Shown here piece by piece: positions 49,649 through 59,403 of a stretch of 64,000 bases of DNA. How positions within the stretch are numbered: position 1 is the stretch's first letter; each line of letters begins with the position of its first letter. The notes beneath the pieces are model-generated. The model saw only the letters and a list, made by a program, of their open reading frames with translations. It had not been told where the DNA came from and searched no databases. This DNA comes from JABDMH01 sp050298535 (lineage in GTDB: Bacteria > Bacteroidota > Bacteroidia > Chitinophagales > Saprospiraceae), in the NCBI GenBank assembly GCA_050298535.1, contig JBNKUI010000091.1:1-64000 (forward strand), given 5' to 3'. Both the position numbers and the translations under genes were made by a program.

Positions 49649-52099
49649 ATGTGGCTCACTTACCTCAAGGTTGCTTATCGTAATCTCCTCAAACAGAAGA
49701 TACACAGTGGCATCAATGTAATAGGCCTGGCACTTAGCATTGCCACTTGTACGATCGTATTTCTCATCGTTGGTCATGAGAACAGCTTTGATAAATTTCG
49801 AGAAGATGGTGATAGGATTTATCGGGTGTATTCCCGGTTTACTGGAGCATTCAAGGGTACAAATCCGGGAGCTCCCGGACCGACCGGTGCGAAGATCCGA
49901 AGTGATTTTTCTGGTCTGGAATCTGTCACAGCATTCCATACTATGGCAGCCGATGTGACGACTAATAGTGAATCGACACAGCCTAGAAAATTTAAAAACC
50001 AGGAAGATATAATCGTCGCTGATCAAGACTATTTTACTACGATTGGCGGTTACAAATGGCTGAGCCAGAATGATCCCGCCGTATTTTCCTCACCGTATCA
50101 GGTGATCTTAACCGAAGAAAAGGCAAAGTTATATTTTGGCGTGGAAGATCCACTCCAGGCATTGGGCAGAGAAGTGACTTATCAGGACTCACTCACCTGT
50201 TTGGTCACAGGTATCGTGGCCAAGCCTACACAAAAGACAGATTTTTATTTTTCTGATTTTATTTCATTTCCTACCATTGAGTCCAGCTGGTTAAAAAATC
50301 GCATTGACCTGGATAACTGGTCTAATACGAACAGTAGTTCCATGGTCTTCATTAAATTGGAACAAGGAGTAGACCTGGACCAGATTAAAACGCAATTTGA
50401 TCCACTGATAGATATCTACGATGAATCCAGTCAGATGCCGGGTTGGACTTTTGAATTTGGATTGCAACCCCTGAGTGACTTGCACTTTAATCAGGAACTC
50501 AGACTATTTAATAATAGTCAATGGTCACCTGCCAATAAAAAGACGCTTAATATTCTCCTGTTGACAGCCCTGTTTCTATTACTATTGGCCGCTGTCAATT
50601 TTATCAATTTGGAGACTGCTAAGGCTACGCTTCGAGCAAAGGAAATTGGTATAAGAAAGACATTGGGCAGCTCCCGGCATTCACTAATCCTTCAATATTT
50701 AGGTGAAGCACTTTTGACCACATTTCTTGCCATCATTATTTCCTGGATTTTGACAGAATTTGCATTGCGATTTTTTGAGGAATTTATACCGGTCGGATTA
50801 TCTTTTAGCCTTTTATCGGCACAGACTATTGTTTTTTTTCTTTCTATCCTCGTTGCTGTATCACTTTTAGCAGGTTTATATCCAGCCTATGTGATCACGA
50901 GATACCGTCCCATCGAAGCACTCAATTCGCGATTTAGTAAGATTGATAGTAAAGTGATACTCCGTAAGGGTCTGATAGTATTTCAATTTTGTATTGCACA
51001 GTTTCTTATCGTAGGTACCCTGGTGGTCATGAATCAGGTGAAGTATATGTCAGAGAAGGATCTTGGATTCGAGACGGATGCTATCGTCAATATTCAAATG
51101 CCCTGGGAAAGTGCGGTAGGAGATCGGCGTGTACTCACGCAGGAAATAGGTTCGATATCAGGCGTGGAATCAGTCTGTGTATATGATGAAGCACCGATAC
51201 GACGTGGTTGGAGTAGCTGGCTGATGAGCCATGAGGAAAATGGAGAGATGGTCCAGACCAACGTATTCCGAAAATTTGGTGATGCTTCGTACATCGATTT
51301 TTTTGATCTGGAATTATTAGCCGGTCGCAATCTGCTGGATCGGGATAGTGCCACAGAATTTATTATCAACAATACATATGCTACTACCATGGGCTATGAT
51401 CGACCCGATCTTGCCATCGGAAACTTATTGGAGGTGGATGGAGAAAAGTATCCCATAGTAGGTGTCGTTGCAGATTTTCACATTGCCGGTCTAAGTTCTA
51501 GTATTGAACCAGTGGCCATCGGCATTAGTAAAGAGCATTATTCCATAGGTGTGAAAATTCCCGGTGCAGACATGGACAAGTCCGAGGCCGTTGGAAATCT
51601 AGATGTGGTTCTCCAAAATATTGAGAATTCCTGGCGTGAGGTATTTCCTGGAACTGATTTTTCATATCAATTTCTGGATGAGACAATAGCCCATTTCTAT
51701 ACTTCCGAACGGAAGATGATAAAGTTGTTAAGTACAGCAACGACGATTGCTGTTATCATTTCTTGCATGGGTCTCTTCGGTATGATCTCCTTTATGACCA
51801 ATCAGCGGGTTAAGGAAATTGGAATTCGAAAGGTACTGGGTGCCACCACGGAAAACATTGTACGCTTATTATCGATCGATTTTGTCAAGTTAATTCTACT
51901 GGCAATATTGATTGCATCACCGATAGCCTGGTATTTTACCTCTCAATGGCTGAATGATTATAGCTATCGCATTGAGCTGGGAGTTGGTGTATTTCTCATC
52001 GCAGGCATTCTGGCCATTATTGTTGCATTATTTACCGTTAGTTTTAAAAGTATTTCAGCAGCGATGGCAAATCCCGTAAATGCGTTGCGGGATGACTAA
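49649..52099 (+). CDS. FtsX/MacB-type ABC transporter permease 1
   Basis: 816 residues; first of five tandem paralogues. Layout: membrane helix near 20-45, MacB-type periplasmic core domain (about 45-270), three helices (about 285-410) with the coupling motif KEIGIRKTLGSSRHSL, a fourth helix region (about 430-450), a second periplasmic domain, and the C-terminal FtsX block (about 690-810) with VKEIGIRKVLGATTENIVRLL and the end signature NPVNALRDD. No ATP-binding domain, so it needs a separate MacB-like ATPase. Such permeases couple ATP hydrolysis to periplasmic conformational change, often in efflux or envelope stress. A sigma-54-like promoter and dyad sites lie upstream. Confidence 0.9.
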   Translation: MWLTYLKVAYRNLLKQKIHSGINVIGLALSIATCTIVFLIVGHENSFDKFREDGDRIYRVYSRFTGAFKGTNPGAPGPTGAKIRSDFSGLESVTAFHTMAADVTTNSESTQPRKFKNQEDIIVADQDYFTTIGGYKWLSQNDPAVFSSPYQVILTEEKAKLYFGVEDPLQALGREVTYQDSLTCLVTGIVAKPTQKTDFYFSDFISFPTIESSWLKNRIDLDNWSNTNSSSMVFIKLEQGVDLDQIKTQFDPLIDIYDESSQMPGWTFEFGLQPLSDLHFNQELRLFNNSQWSPANKKTLNILLLTALFLLLLAAVNFINLETAKATLRAKEIGIRKTLGSSRHSLILQYLGEALLTTFLAIIISWILTEFALRFFEEFIPVGLSFSLLSAQTIVFFLSILVAVSLLAGLYPAYVITRYRPIEALNSRFSKIDSKVILRKGLIVFQFCIAQFLIVGTLVVMNQVKYMSEKDLGFETDAIVNIQMPWESAVGDRRVLTQEIGSISGVESVCVYDEAPIRRGWSSWLMSHEENGEMVQTNVFRKFGDASYIDFFDLELLAGRNLLDRDSATEFIINNTYATTMGYDRPDLAIGNLLEVDGEKYPIVGVVADFHIAGLSSSIEPVAIGISKEHYSIGVKIPGADMDKSEAVGNLDVVLQNIENSWREVFPGTDFSYQFLDETIAHFYTSERKMIKLLSTATTIAVIISCMGLFGMISFMTNQRVKEIGIRKVLGATTENIVRLLSIDFVKLILLAILIASPIAWYFTSQWLNDYSYRIELGVGVFLIAGILAIIVALFTVSFKSISAAMANPVNALRDD

Positions 52100-52117
52100 T
52101 TATATATTGTACAGGAT

Positions 52118-54517
52118 ATGATCCACAATCTTAAAATAGCATGGAGACAAATTAGAAGTAAACCCTTTTATTCGGGGTTGATGCACCTGGGCTTTGCCGT
52201 AGGGTTAGCAACTACTTTATTGGTGGTCCGCTATATCGATTGGCAGTGGAGCTTTGATAAGTTTCATGAACATCACGATCGAATCGTGAGAATACAACAT
52301 CAGAATCAACAAGAAAACGGATCCCCTGTTTTATCATCGTTGACCTATCCTGCATTACCAGTCGTGGCCGCAGATCAATTGACTGCCGTGGAGCAATATG
52401 CCAGAGTCGTACCCTGGATTGCTAAAGATGTGTTGCTAAAAACCGATATAGGAGCACTCCTGGATCAACAGATATATTTTGCGGATCCCGGATTTTTTAA
52501 AATGTTTTCCTATGAAGCCATTGTTGGTGATCCATATGAGGCGCTAAGTCAACCCAATAGTTTAGTGCTTACCAGAAGCAGTGCACTAAGTCTGTTTGGT
52601 AGTTTGGATGTAATTGGCAGGGATGTCACTTTTGAAAGACATAAATTTTTCAAGGTGGCAGCCGTAATTGAAGATCCCCCATCTGCTTCACATCTCAAGT
52701 TTACTTCGTTAATATCCTACAGCACCTATGAGGACTGGGGTTTTGAAATTTTCAAGGATACATATTTTGCATCTCCCAGTGCATATGGTTACCTGTTGTT
52801 GCAACCGTCTGCAGATCGTGAAGTTTTATCACAAGAATTAACGAATCTTATATCAGTATTCCATGAGGATCAAAAAGTGAATCTCGTCAATCTGGATGAT
52901 ATCTATTTTTATGACCATGCCCCGGATCAGATAGGAGAAGCAGGGAAGGGCAATATCATTTGGATTCTGTATTCAGTAGCCTTTTTGATTCTCATTCTTT
53001 GTTGGATTAATCAATTTAATTTATTTACCGCGTTCATTCATCATAATGTAAAAAACCTGAGTATTCGAAAGGTAGTCGGAGCGTCTAGATTACAATTATT
53101 CAGGCGAATATTTACTGAGACCATGCTTCAAAGTGTTTTCGGGTTAGGTGCGGGGTGGTTTTTGGCTGAAATGGCCAGACCATTTGTGGCTCGTGCCTTT
53201 GAGGTGGAAATATTTAATTCGGGTGTGTTCCTATTTCCTTCTGGTTCTCCCGGATTTTGGCTTATAGTTTTTCTGGTAGTGGGTACATTGACGATTGCAA
53301 TAGTTCCTGCAATCCTTTACAGTCGATCCACAGGTGCCACCCTAGGAAGAAGTTTAGTGTCGCCCGGTATAAGAGGGTTGAACACAAGACAAGTCTTGGT
53401 GGGTTTACAGTTTGGTGTCATTCTCATCCTGGTGAGTATGGCGTTATTAATCGATCGACAATCTGATTATTTCAATGGCAGACACCTTGGATTTAATGAT
53501 GAACATTTGATGGCTGTCAGAGGTGCTATGGGAGTACACCCTGATGTCATGCAAACAAGATTTGAAAGGTTTCGAAGTCTGGTCGCTCAAAATCCGGACA
53601 TCGAGGAAGTCTCTTTCTCGAGATATATTCCGGGAGATCATTTGGAAGTTTTACGTGAGGTCTCATTTGAAGGTAACTCGCAGGAATTAAATTTCTTTCG
53701 CAATACAGTCGATAGAAATCATTTTGCAGTATATAATATTCCCTGGATTGCAAAGGAAATGGAGGAAGGGAATAATAGGTCGGATGCGCGTCATGTAGTG
53801 ATAAATCGAAGAGCTATGAATCTGCTGGGATACCAATATGCGGATGACATTTTAGGTAAGCAGCTTCAATTTTATTCATGGGATCTTCGTATTGTGGGGG
53901 TAGTGGAAGATCATCATCAGAAATCACTGCATCATCCCATACAACCGATACTTTATGACCTGGCCTCTGAGCCTTCTGTAGATGGATACTATACGATTCA
54001 CTTGACCCGTACTGCTGATCGGGATCTGCGAGAGTTGATTTCATCCTCCTTTTTACTTGCTTTTCCCGAAGCTGTTTTCAAACCTTTATTTGTTGATGAA
54101 CACTTTGATGCCCAATATTCGATGGATGCTGCCTTCGAGAAAATACAGTATCTCTTTACGGTCCTAAGTGTGTTCATAGCCATTATAGGCTTGATAGGCC
54201 TGACACTATTATTACTGCAAAAACGAGTGCGTGAAATTGGAATTAGAAAGATACTGGGTGCCAGTCTTTATTCGATTGTGGTGCTCTTTGCAAAGGGATA
54301 CATTCGACTGATGATTTTGGCTATGCCCATAGCATTCATTCTCGCATTTTTTCTGATGAAAAATTGGTTGAATGACTTTTCCTTTCAGGTATCAATCGAT
54401 GCCTGGATTTTTATTGGAGCAGGTCTGGGTGCTTTTAGTGTGATCATGGTGACCATGCTGCTGGTGACTTTTAGATCAGCAACCATCAACCCTATTAATG
54501 TCTTGAGAGACGAATAA
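52118..54517 (+). CDS. FtsX/MacB-type ABC transporter permease 2
   Basis: 799 residues, 18 bases after permease 1. Same 8-helix two-half plan: the N-terminus IHNLKIAWRQIRSKPFYSGLMHLGF, first periplasmic domain (about 45-280), and a middle motif KNLSIRKVVGASRLQLFRR near 310. The C-terminal FtsX block has VREIGIRKILGASLYSIVVLF and ends NPINVLRDE. It diverges from its neighbours in the middle helices (a Trp-rich segment LILILCWINQFNLFTAF). No ATPase domain. Part of the permease operon; likely forms homo- or heterodimers with its paralogues. Confidence 0.9.
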   Translation: MIHNLKIAWRQIRSKPFYSGLMHLGFAVGLATTLLVVRYIDWQWSFDKFHEHHDRIVRIQHQNQQENGSPVLSSLTYPALPVVAADQLTAVEQYARVVPWIAKDVLLKTDIGALLDQQIYFADPGFFKMFSYEAIVGDPYEALSQPNSLVLTRSSALSLFGSLDVIGRDVTFERHKFFKVAAVIEDPPSASHLKFTSLISYSTYEDWGFEIFKDTYFASPSAYGYLLLQPSADREVLSQELTNLISVFHEDQKVNLVNLDDIYFYDHAPDQIGEAGKGNIIWILYSVAFLILILCWINQFNLFTAFIHHNVKNLSIRKVVGASRLQLFRRIFTETMLQSVFGLGAGWFLAEMARPFVARAFEVEIFNSGVFLFPSGSPGFWLIVFLVVGTLTIAIVPAILYSRSTGATLGRSLVSPGIRGLNTRQVLVGLQFGVILILVSMALLIDRQSDYFNGRHLGFNDEHLMAVRGAMGVHPDVMQTRFERFRSLVAQNPDIEEVSFSRYIPGDHLEVLREVSFEGNSQELNFFRNTVDRNHFAVYNIPWIAKEMEEGNNRSDARHVVINRRAMNLLGYQYADDILGKQLQFYSWDLRIVGVVEDHHQKSLHHPIQPILYDLASEPSVDGYYTIHLTRTADRDLRELISSSFLLAFPEAVFKPLFVDEHFDAQYSMDAAFEKIQYLFTVLSVFIAIIGLIGLTLLLLQKRVREIGIRKILGASLYSIVVLFAKGYIRLMILAMPIAFILAFFLMKNWLNDFSFQVSIDAWIFIGAGLGAFSVIMVTMLLVTFRSATINPINVLRDE

Positions 54518-54527
54518 AAGAAAAAGC

Positions 54528-56984
54528 ATGTTTAGAAATTACATACATATTGCCTGGAGAAATCTAATTAAGAATAAAACACAGTCGATGATTCTCTTGG
54601 GAGGGTTGACTGTCGGTATGGCCACTTGCATCCTTTTACTGCAATATGTTTCCTTCCAACTTAGTTTTGATACGTTTCACGGGAAGAGTGCCAATATTTA
54701 CCGCGTCATCAATGAGCGATTTCAGAACGGCCAGTCTATTCAAAAGGGAACCATTACCTATCCTATGGTGGCACCATCTCTCAAAGAAGATATTCCTGCT
54801 GTAGTCAACGCTACAAGAATGGCCTATAATGGTGATATTATAATATCAAAAGATGATAAGGTAGAAAAGTTAGGTACCAATTTTTGGGTAGATGAACATT
54901 TCTTTGAAATATTTGACTTTCCCATGCTGGCCCTGGAAAGTGACCAAATATTCAAAAATGTAAATGAGGTCGTTATACCTCATAGGATTGCAGATTTGTT
55001 TTTTTCTGATATAAATAAAGACTATAAATCTGTGTTGGGTAGGTCTGTATTTCTAGACCGGTTTGATAATCCTTTCAAAATAGTAGGTGTCTTAGATGAT
55101 ATACCCCAAAATTCGAGTTATGACTTTGATCTTTTAGTAAGCTATCCAACACTAGTTTCTTTTATGGGGGATAATGCGGATAAGAGTAAGACAAATTCCG
55201 ATTTTCATCACTTTGTGGAGTTGATGCCCGGTACCGATGTGAAGCAACTTGAAGATGATTTAGAAGACTTTTCATCTCGGCATTTCAATGGAACAGAAGC
55301 AAGTGGGAGTGAGGAAGTTTTCTCATTACAGCCCCTGGAGGAGGCACATCTTAATTCTAATGGATTGGAGTATGAGGTTGGAAGTACTGCAAATGGAAAT
55401 TCGGTATGGGGTTTATTAATTATTGCTTTTTTTATTCTGGTGATTGCCTGGATTAATTATTTGAATCTTTCATCAGTACGAGCTATAGAGCGCAGTAGGG
55501 AAGTTGGAGTTAGGAAGGTCGTGGGTGCCTCGCGAGGTCAGCTCATGATGCAGTTTCTGTCAGAAGCCGTTTTGGCAAATATATTGAGCTTTATGGCTGC
55601 GATAAGCATGGTGCAATTGATTTCTCCCTGGTTTACCAAAATGTTGTCGCTGGATGAGGGTACGCTTTCATTATGGCAAAATAGTAATCTCAACATTTAC
55701 CTCGTATTGACAATGTTTGGGCTAATTTTGGCAGGTATATTACTCTCGGGGTTGTATCCGGCATGGCTCATGTCATCTTCCCATGTTTCAAGTGTATTGA
55801 AAGGAGTATTTAAACGAAACCTGGGCGGAAATAACTTAAGACGTGTACTCGTTGTGTCTCAATTTTCTCTATCAATGTTACTAATTGCCGGTACACTTAT
55901 CGTATCGCGGCAGATTCGGTTTTTAAATGAGAAGGATCTGGGATTCATTATAGATCAGGTATTGGTAATTGATGGACCCGAATTAGAGGGTTTCGATTCC
56001 AGTTTTATAGAGCGGATAAACACATTTAAATCGGAAGTGAGACAAATCCCTGGTGTTACTTCCGCTAGCACTTCTAATAGGATACCTGGAGATCGCATGG
56101 GTCGAGTTTTTCAGGTCAGAAACGCGCAGCAGCCGGATCATGGTACCTTTATGTCGAGTTTTCTTTCCGTAGATTTTGATTACGCAGATACCTACGATTT
56201 AAGGCCACTGGCAGGAAGATTCTTCCGTGCAGAGGATCACCATGTAGATATGGCCAATATTGATAAGATTGTATTAAACGAAAATGCGGTTGAGCTCTTT
56301 GGGTTTACATCTCCAGAGATGGCGGTTGGGCAGCATCTTAACTTTTTTAATAAAAATTGGCAAGTGGTGGGAGTCCTCCCTGACTTTCACCAATTATCCT
56401 TTCATTATGCAATAGAGCCCATTATATTTACGCCATTCTATGGTACCGGCAATTATATTTCGATAAAAGTCGAAGCGGATAATGTTCGATCTGTAGTCAG
56501 TGCAGTAGAGGAAAAATATCATGCAGTTTTTCCGGGTAATACCTTTGTCTATGATTTTGCAGACGCATCATTTAAGAGTAGCTATGAGGGAGATCAGGTA
56601 TTTGGAAAAGTCTTATCTCTATTTACGATTATTACCATCATTATTGCATGTTTGGGTTTGTTTGGATTAGCATCATATACTACTTATCTGAAGACCAAAG
56701 AAATTGGTGTCAGAAAGGTGTTGGGAGCTTCACCTATTAGTATAGTGAGAATGTTGTCGATGGATTATTTACGGCTTATATTTTTTGCCTTTATTATTTC
56801 AATACCTGTAGCACTTTATGTGTCCAATCTTTGGTTGCAGGAGTTTGCCTACCATTCACCAGTTGGTTGGGGGGTTTTTATTGTGGTTGGATTTGCCTCG
56901 ATTTTGGCAGCTATGATGGCGGTGATGTATCAGAGCATAAGTGCCGCCCTGGCTAATCCGGCTGAAAGTTTACGGACAGATTGA
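54528..56984 (+). CDS. FtsX/MacB-type ABC transporter permease 3
   Basis: 818 residues, 10 bases after permease 2. N-terminus YIHIAWRNLIKNKTQSMILLGGLTVGMATC, first periplasmic core domain (about 45-290), middle coupling motif REVGVRKVVGASRGQLMMQF near 325, second half with KEIGVRKVLGASPISIVRML and end NPAESLRTD. Both coupling motifs are well conserved, which suggests full function. No ATPase domain. The next gene follows without overlap once its correct start (57004) is used. Confidence 0.9.
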   Translation: MFRNYIHIAWRNLIKNKTQSMILLGGLTVGMATCILLLQYVSFQLSFDTFHGKSANIYRVINERFQNGQSIQKGTITYPMVAPSLKEDIPAVVNATRMAYNGDIIISKDDKVEKLGTNFWVDEHFFEIFDFPMLALESDQIFKNVNEVVIPHRIADLFFSDINKDYKSVLGRSVFLDRFDNPFKIVGVLDDIPQNSSYDFDLLVSYPTLVSFMGDNADKSKTNSDFHHFVELMPGTDVKQLEDDLEDFSSRHFNGTEASGSEEVFSLQPLEEAHLNSNGLEYEVGSTANGNSVWGLLIIAFFILVIAWINYLNLSSVRAIERSREVGVRKVVGASRGQLMMQFLSEAVLANILSFMAAISMVQLISPWFTKMLSLDEGTLSLWQNSNLNIYLVLTMFGLILAGILLSGLYPAWLMSSSHVSSVLKGVFKRNLGGNNLRRVLVVSQFSLSMLLIAGTLIVSRQIRFLNEKDLGFIIDQVLVIDGPELEGFDSSFIERINTFKSEVRQIPGVTSASTSNRIPGDRMGRVFQVRNAQQPDHGTFMSSFLSVDFDYADTYDLRPLAGRFFRAEDHHVDMANIDKIVLNENAVELFGFTSPEMAVGQHLNFFNKNWQVVGVLPDFHQLSFHYAIEPIIFTPFYGTGNYISIKVEADNVRSVVSAVEEKYHAVFPGNTFVYDFADASFKSSYEGDQVFGKVLSLFTIITIIIACLGLFGLASYTTYLKTKEIGVRKVLGASPISIVRMLSMDYLRLIFFAFIISIPVALYVSNLWLQEFAYHSPVGWGVFIVVGFASILAAMMAVMYQSISAALANPAESLRTD

Positions 56985-57003
56985 TAAATATAAAATAGCA
57001 GAT

Positions 57004-59391
57004 ATGATCTGGAATCATGTAAAGATAGCCTGGAGAACCTTAATAAAGAATGGCCTTTTCTCGTTCATAAACCTGTTTGGGTTGTCCGTGAGTATTGCCA
57101 TTTTTCTCTATCTATTTTTATTTATTCGGGAGGAAAATTCCTTTGATAAATTTCATAGTAATATTGCTGATATTTATCGTATTGGAATGACGGCCACTTT
57201 TGATGGCCAGAGTGAACGTTGGGCTTCCGTGCCTAATATTGTAGGTCCCACGATGGCAAGAGAAGTTCCTGAAGTGAAAGCATTTACTCGTCTGTTGGAA
57301 CATTCCTTTGGGGAGACCGCTTTTGTTAGATATGAGGATCGAAAATTTGCTGAGAATAAAGTCTTTTGGGCCGATCCTGGAATATTCGAAATCTTTGATA
57401 TCAATCTGTTGCAAGGCAGTCGTGATGATTTATTGGTAGCTCCTAATAAAATATTACTGAGTGAGTCTACCAGCTATAAATACTTTGATGATAGCAATCC
57501 CCTGGGGAAGATTCTTCATCTGGATAGTTATGAATTGGAAGTGGTCGGCATCTACGAGGACTTTCCTAAAAACTCGACCTTGCAACCAGCTATGTTGGGA
57601 TCTTTCTCCAGTGTCGGCTGGGCAAAGCGAGAGTATTGGGGCAATGCCAGCTATGAGACATTCTTTCTACTGCAGCCACCTGTGGATATGACCCGTTTGG
57701 AAGATAAAATGAATGCGGTGCTTGATCGCAACGAAAATAAGGAGGATCAGTGGTTTCGATTTTGGCTACAGCCATTTGCAGAAACTCATTTATATTCAGC
57801 GAATATCTCATCACTCAGTGGCGATAATCAAGGCGACATCGCACAGGTGCGTATTCTGATGGCCCTGGCATTGGGTATTCTATTAATCGCCTGTATCAAT
57901 TATATGAATTTGGCTACGGCACAATCACAAAGGCGCACCAAAGAGGTGGGTATAAGTAAAGTGGTCGGTGCCAGTAAATCAACCCTGATTCTCAGATTCT
58001 ATGTCGAGGCGGCTTTGATGGTTTGCACGGCCACTGCTCTCGGATTATTCCTGCTGGCGGCCATGATGCCCCTTTTTAATTCTATGGCTGAAAAATCCAT
58101 GGGTATTCCAGATGTGCTTGAGTGGGACCTTCTGATAGGTATGGGCGGTATCATGTTCCTGCTGACATTGATTGCTGGATCGTATCCAGCTCTTGCGCTT
58201 TCCTCGATGACTCCACAACGACTTTTTGGAAGAGGGAATAGTAATAAATCCGGTGGTGTACTCCTGCGTAAAGTTTTAGTAGTGGGTCAATTTGCCGGAT
58301 CCATTTTATTGATCACCAGTACCCTGGTGTTTTACAAACAATTACTTTTTATTCAGGATAAGAATCTCGGATTTGATGCTGAGGAAGTAGTGAGTGTCAG
58401 TCTGGGTGGAGGATTGGAAAATAATCAGGTGGATGGTTTGATCAATGCCTTTGAAAGCCAAAGTTTTGTCGAGAGTGTGAGTCGTACGCAGACATATCCC
58501 GGAGCGGCTGGAAGTGGTAGAATACTTAGTACCATTGATAATCCAGATGATGGGATGTCTATTCAGACTAATCGCACGGGTCCTGAAATATATGAGACCC
58601 TTGATATTGAATTGTTAGCAGGTAGGGCACATCGGGAAAAAGTAAACGAGGAGGACACTACGGTAGAAGTGGTAATTAATGAGCAGGCCCTGGATTTTCT
58701 TGGATACGATCCTGAAGAGGCTATCGGAAAAACGGCCTACAATATATTCGGATGGGATCGGGCAAAAATAGTGGGTGTTATGAGGGATTTCCATTTTGAG
58801 ACAGTCCATCGACCCATAGGTGCCTACGCATTTCATAATAATAATTCTGAGTGGCAGAGAAATATTTTAGTACGTCTCAGTGGCGGTGAAATGAGAGAAA
58901 ATCTTGAAATTTTAGAACAGCAGTTTAATCGGGTCTTTCCCAATATGGCTTTCCAGTTTCGGTTTTTAGACGACCACATAGATCAACTGTATGCTTCAGA
59001 ACGACGCAGTGCCAGAATTGTATTATTCTTTTCGATCACTGCCATTATGATCGCTTGTCTGGGTCTGTTTGGACTGGCAGCTTTCACGGCCGAGCAAAGA
59101 ACTAAAGAGCTGGGCATCAGAAAAGTGTTGGGGGCAACGGTTTCTGGACTCGTCGGACTTCTTTCAAGGGACTATATGAAGCTCGTGGTTGTAGCTCTAG
59201 TAATAGCTATTCCTGTCGCCTGGTATTTTTTGAAAAGTTGGTTGGAAAATTATGCATACCACATTGATCTCTCCTGGTGGATATTTGCATTGGCTGGGCT
59301 AGTGGCTATGTCGATTGCTTTATTTACCGTCTCCTTTCAGTCTATACGAGCAGCGGTTGTAAGTCCCATTGAATCATTAAGAAACGAATAA
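57004..59391 (+). CDS. FtsX/MacB-type ABC transporter permease 4
   Basis: 795 residues from the ATG at 57004. That start gives the family N-terminus MIWNHVKIAWRTLIKNGLF, aligned with the other four; the open frame from 56941 would add 21 unrelated residues and overlap permease 3. It shares the two-half plan: periplasmic core (about 45-275), middle motif KEVGISKVVGASKSTLILRF near 315 (Ser replaces the usual Arg), C-terminal KELGIRKVLGATVSGLVGLL and end SPIESLRNE. The gap to permease 3 is 19 bases. No ATPase domain. Confidence 0.9.
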   Translation: MIWNHVKIAWRTLIKNGLFSFINLFGLSVSIAIFLYLFLFIREENSFDKFHSNIADIYRIGMTATFDGQSERWASVPNIVGPTMAREVPEVKAFTRLLEHSFGETAFVRYEDRKFAENKVFWADPGIFEIFDINLLQGSRDDLLVAPNKILLSESTSYKYFDDSNPLGKILHLDSYELEVVGIYEDFPKNSTLQPAMLGSFSSVGWAKREYWGNASYETFFLLQPPVDMTRLEDKMNAVLDRNENKEDQWFRFWLQPFAETHLYSANISSLSGDNQGDIAQVRILMALALGILLIACINYMNLATAQSQRRTKEVGISKVVGASKSTLILRFYVEAALMVCTATALGLFLLAAMMPLFNSMAEKSMGIPDVLEWDLLIGMGGIMFLLTLIAGSYPALALSSMTPQRLFGRGNSNKSGGVLLRKVLVVGQFAGSILLITSTLVFYKQLLFIQDKNLGFDAEEVVSVSLGGGLENNQVDGLINAFESQSFVESVSRTQTYPGAAGSGRILSTIDNPDDGMSIQTNRTGPEIYETLDIELLAGRAHREKVNEEDTTVEVVINEQALDFLGYDPEEAIGKTAYNIFGWDRAKIVGVMRDFHFETVHRPIGAYAFHNNNSEWQRNILVRLSGGEMRENLEILEQQFNRVFPNMAFQFRFLDDHIDQLYASERRSARIVLFFSITAIMIACLGLFGLAAFTAEQRTKELGIRKVLGATVSGLVGLLSRDYMKLVVVALVIAIPVAWYFLKSWLENYAYHIDLSWWIFALAGLVAMSIALFTVSFQSIRAAVVSPIESLRNE

Positions 59392-59403
59392 AATCAGTGT
59401 ATC

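Noticed and set aside
56941..57003. N-terminal extension of permease 4
   Set aside because: The 21 extra residues have no counterpart in the four paralogues and overlap the coding end of permease 3; the ATG at 57004 gives the family N-terminus.
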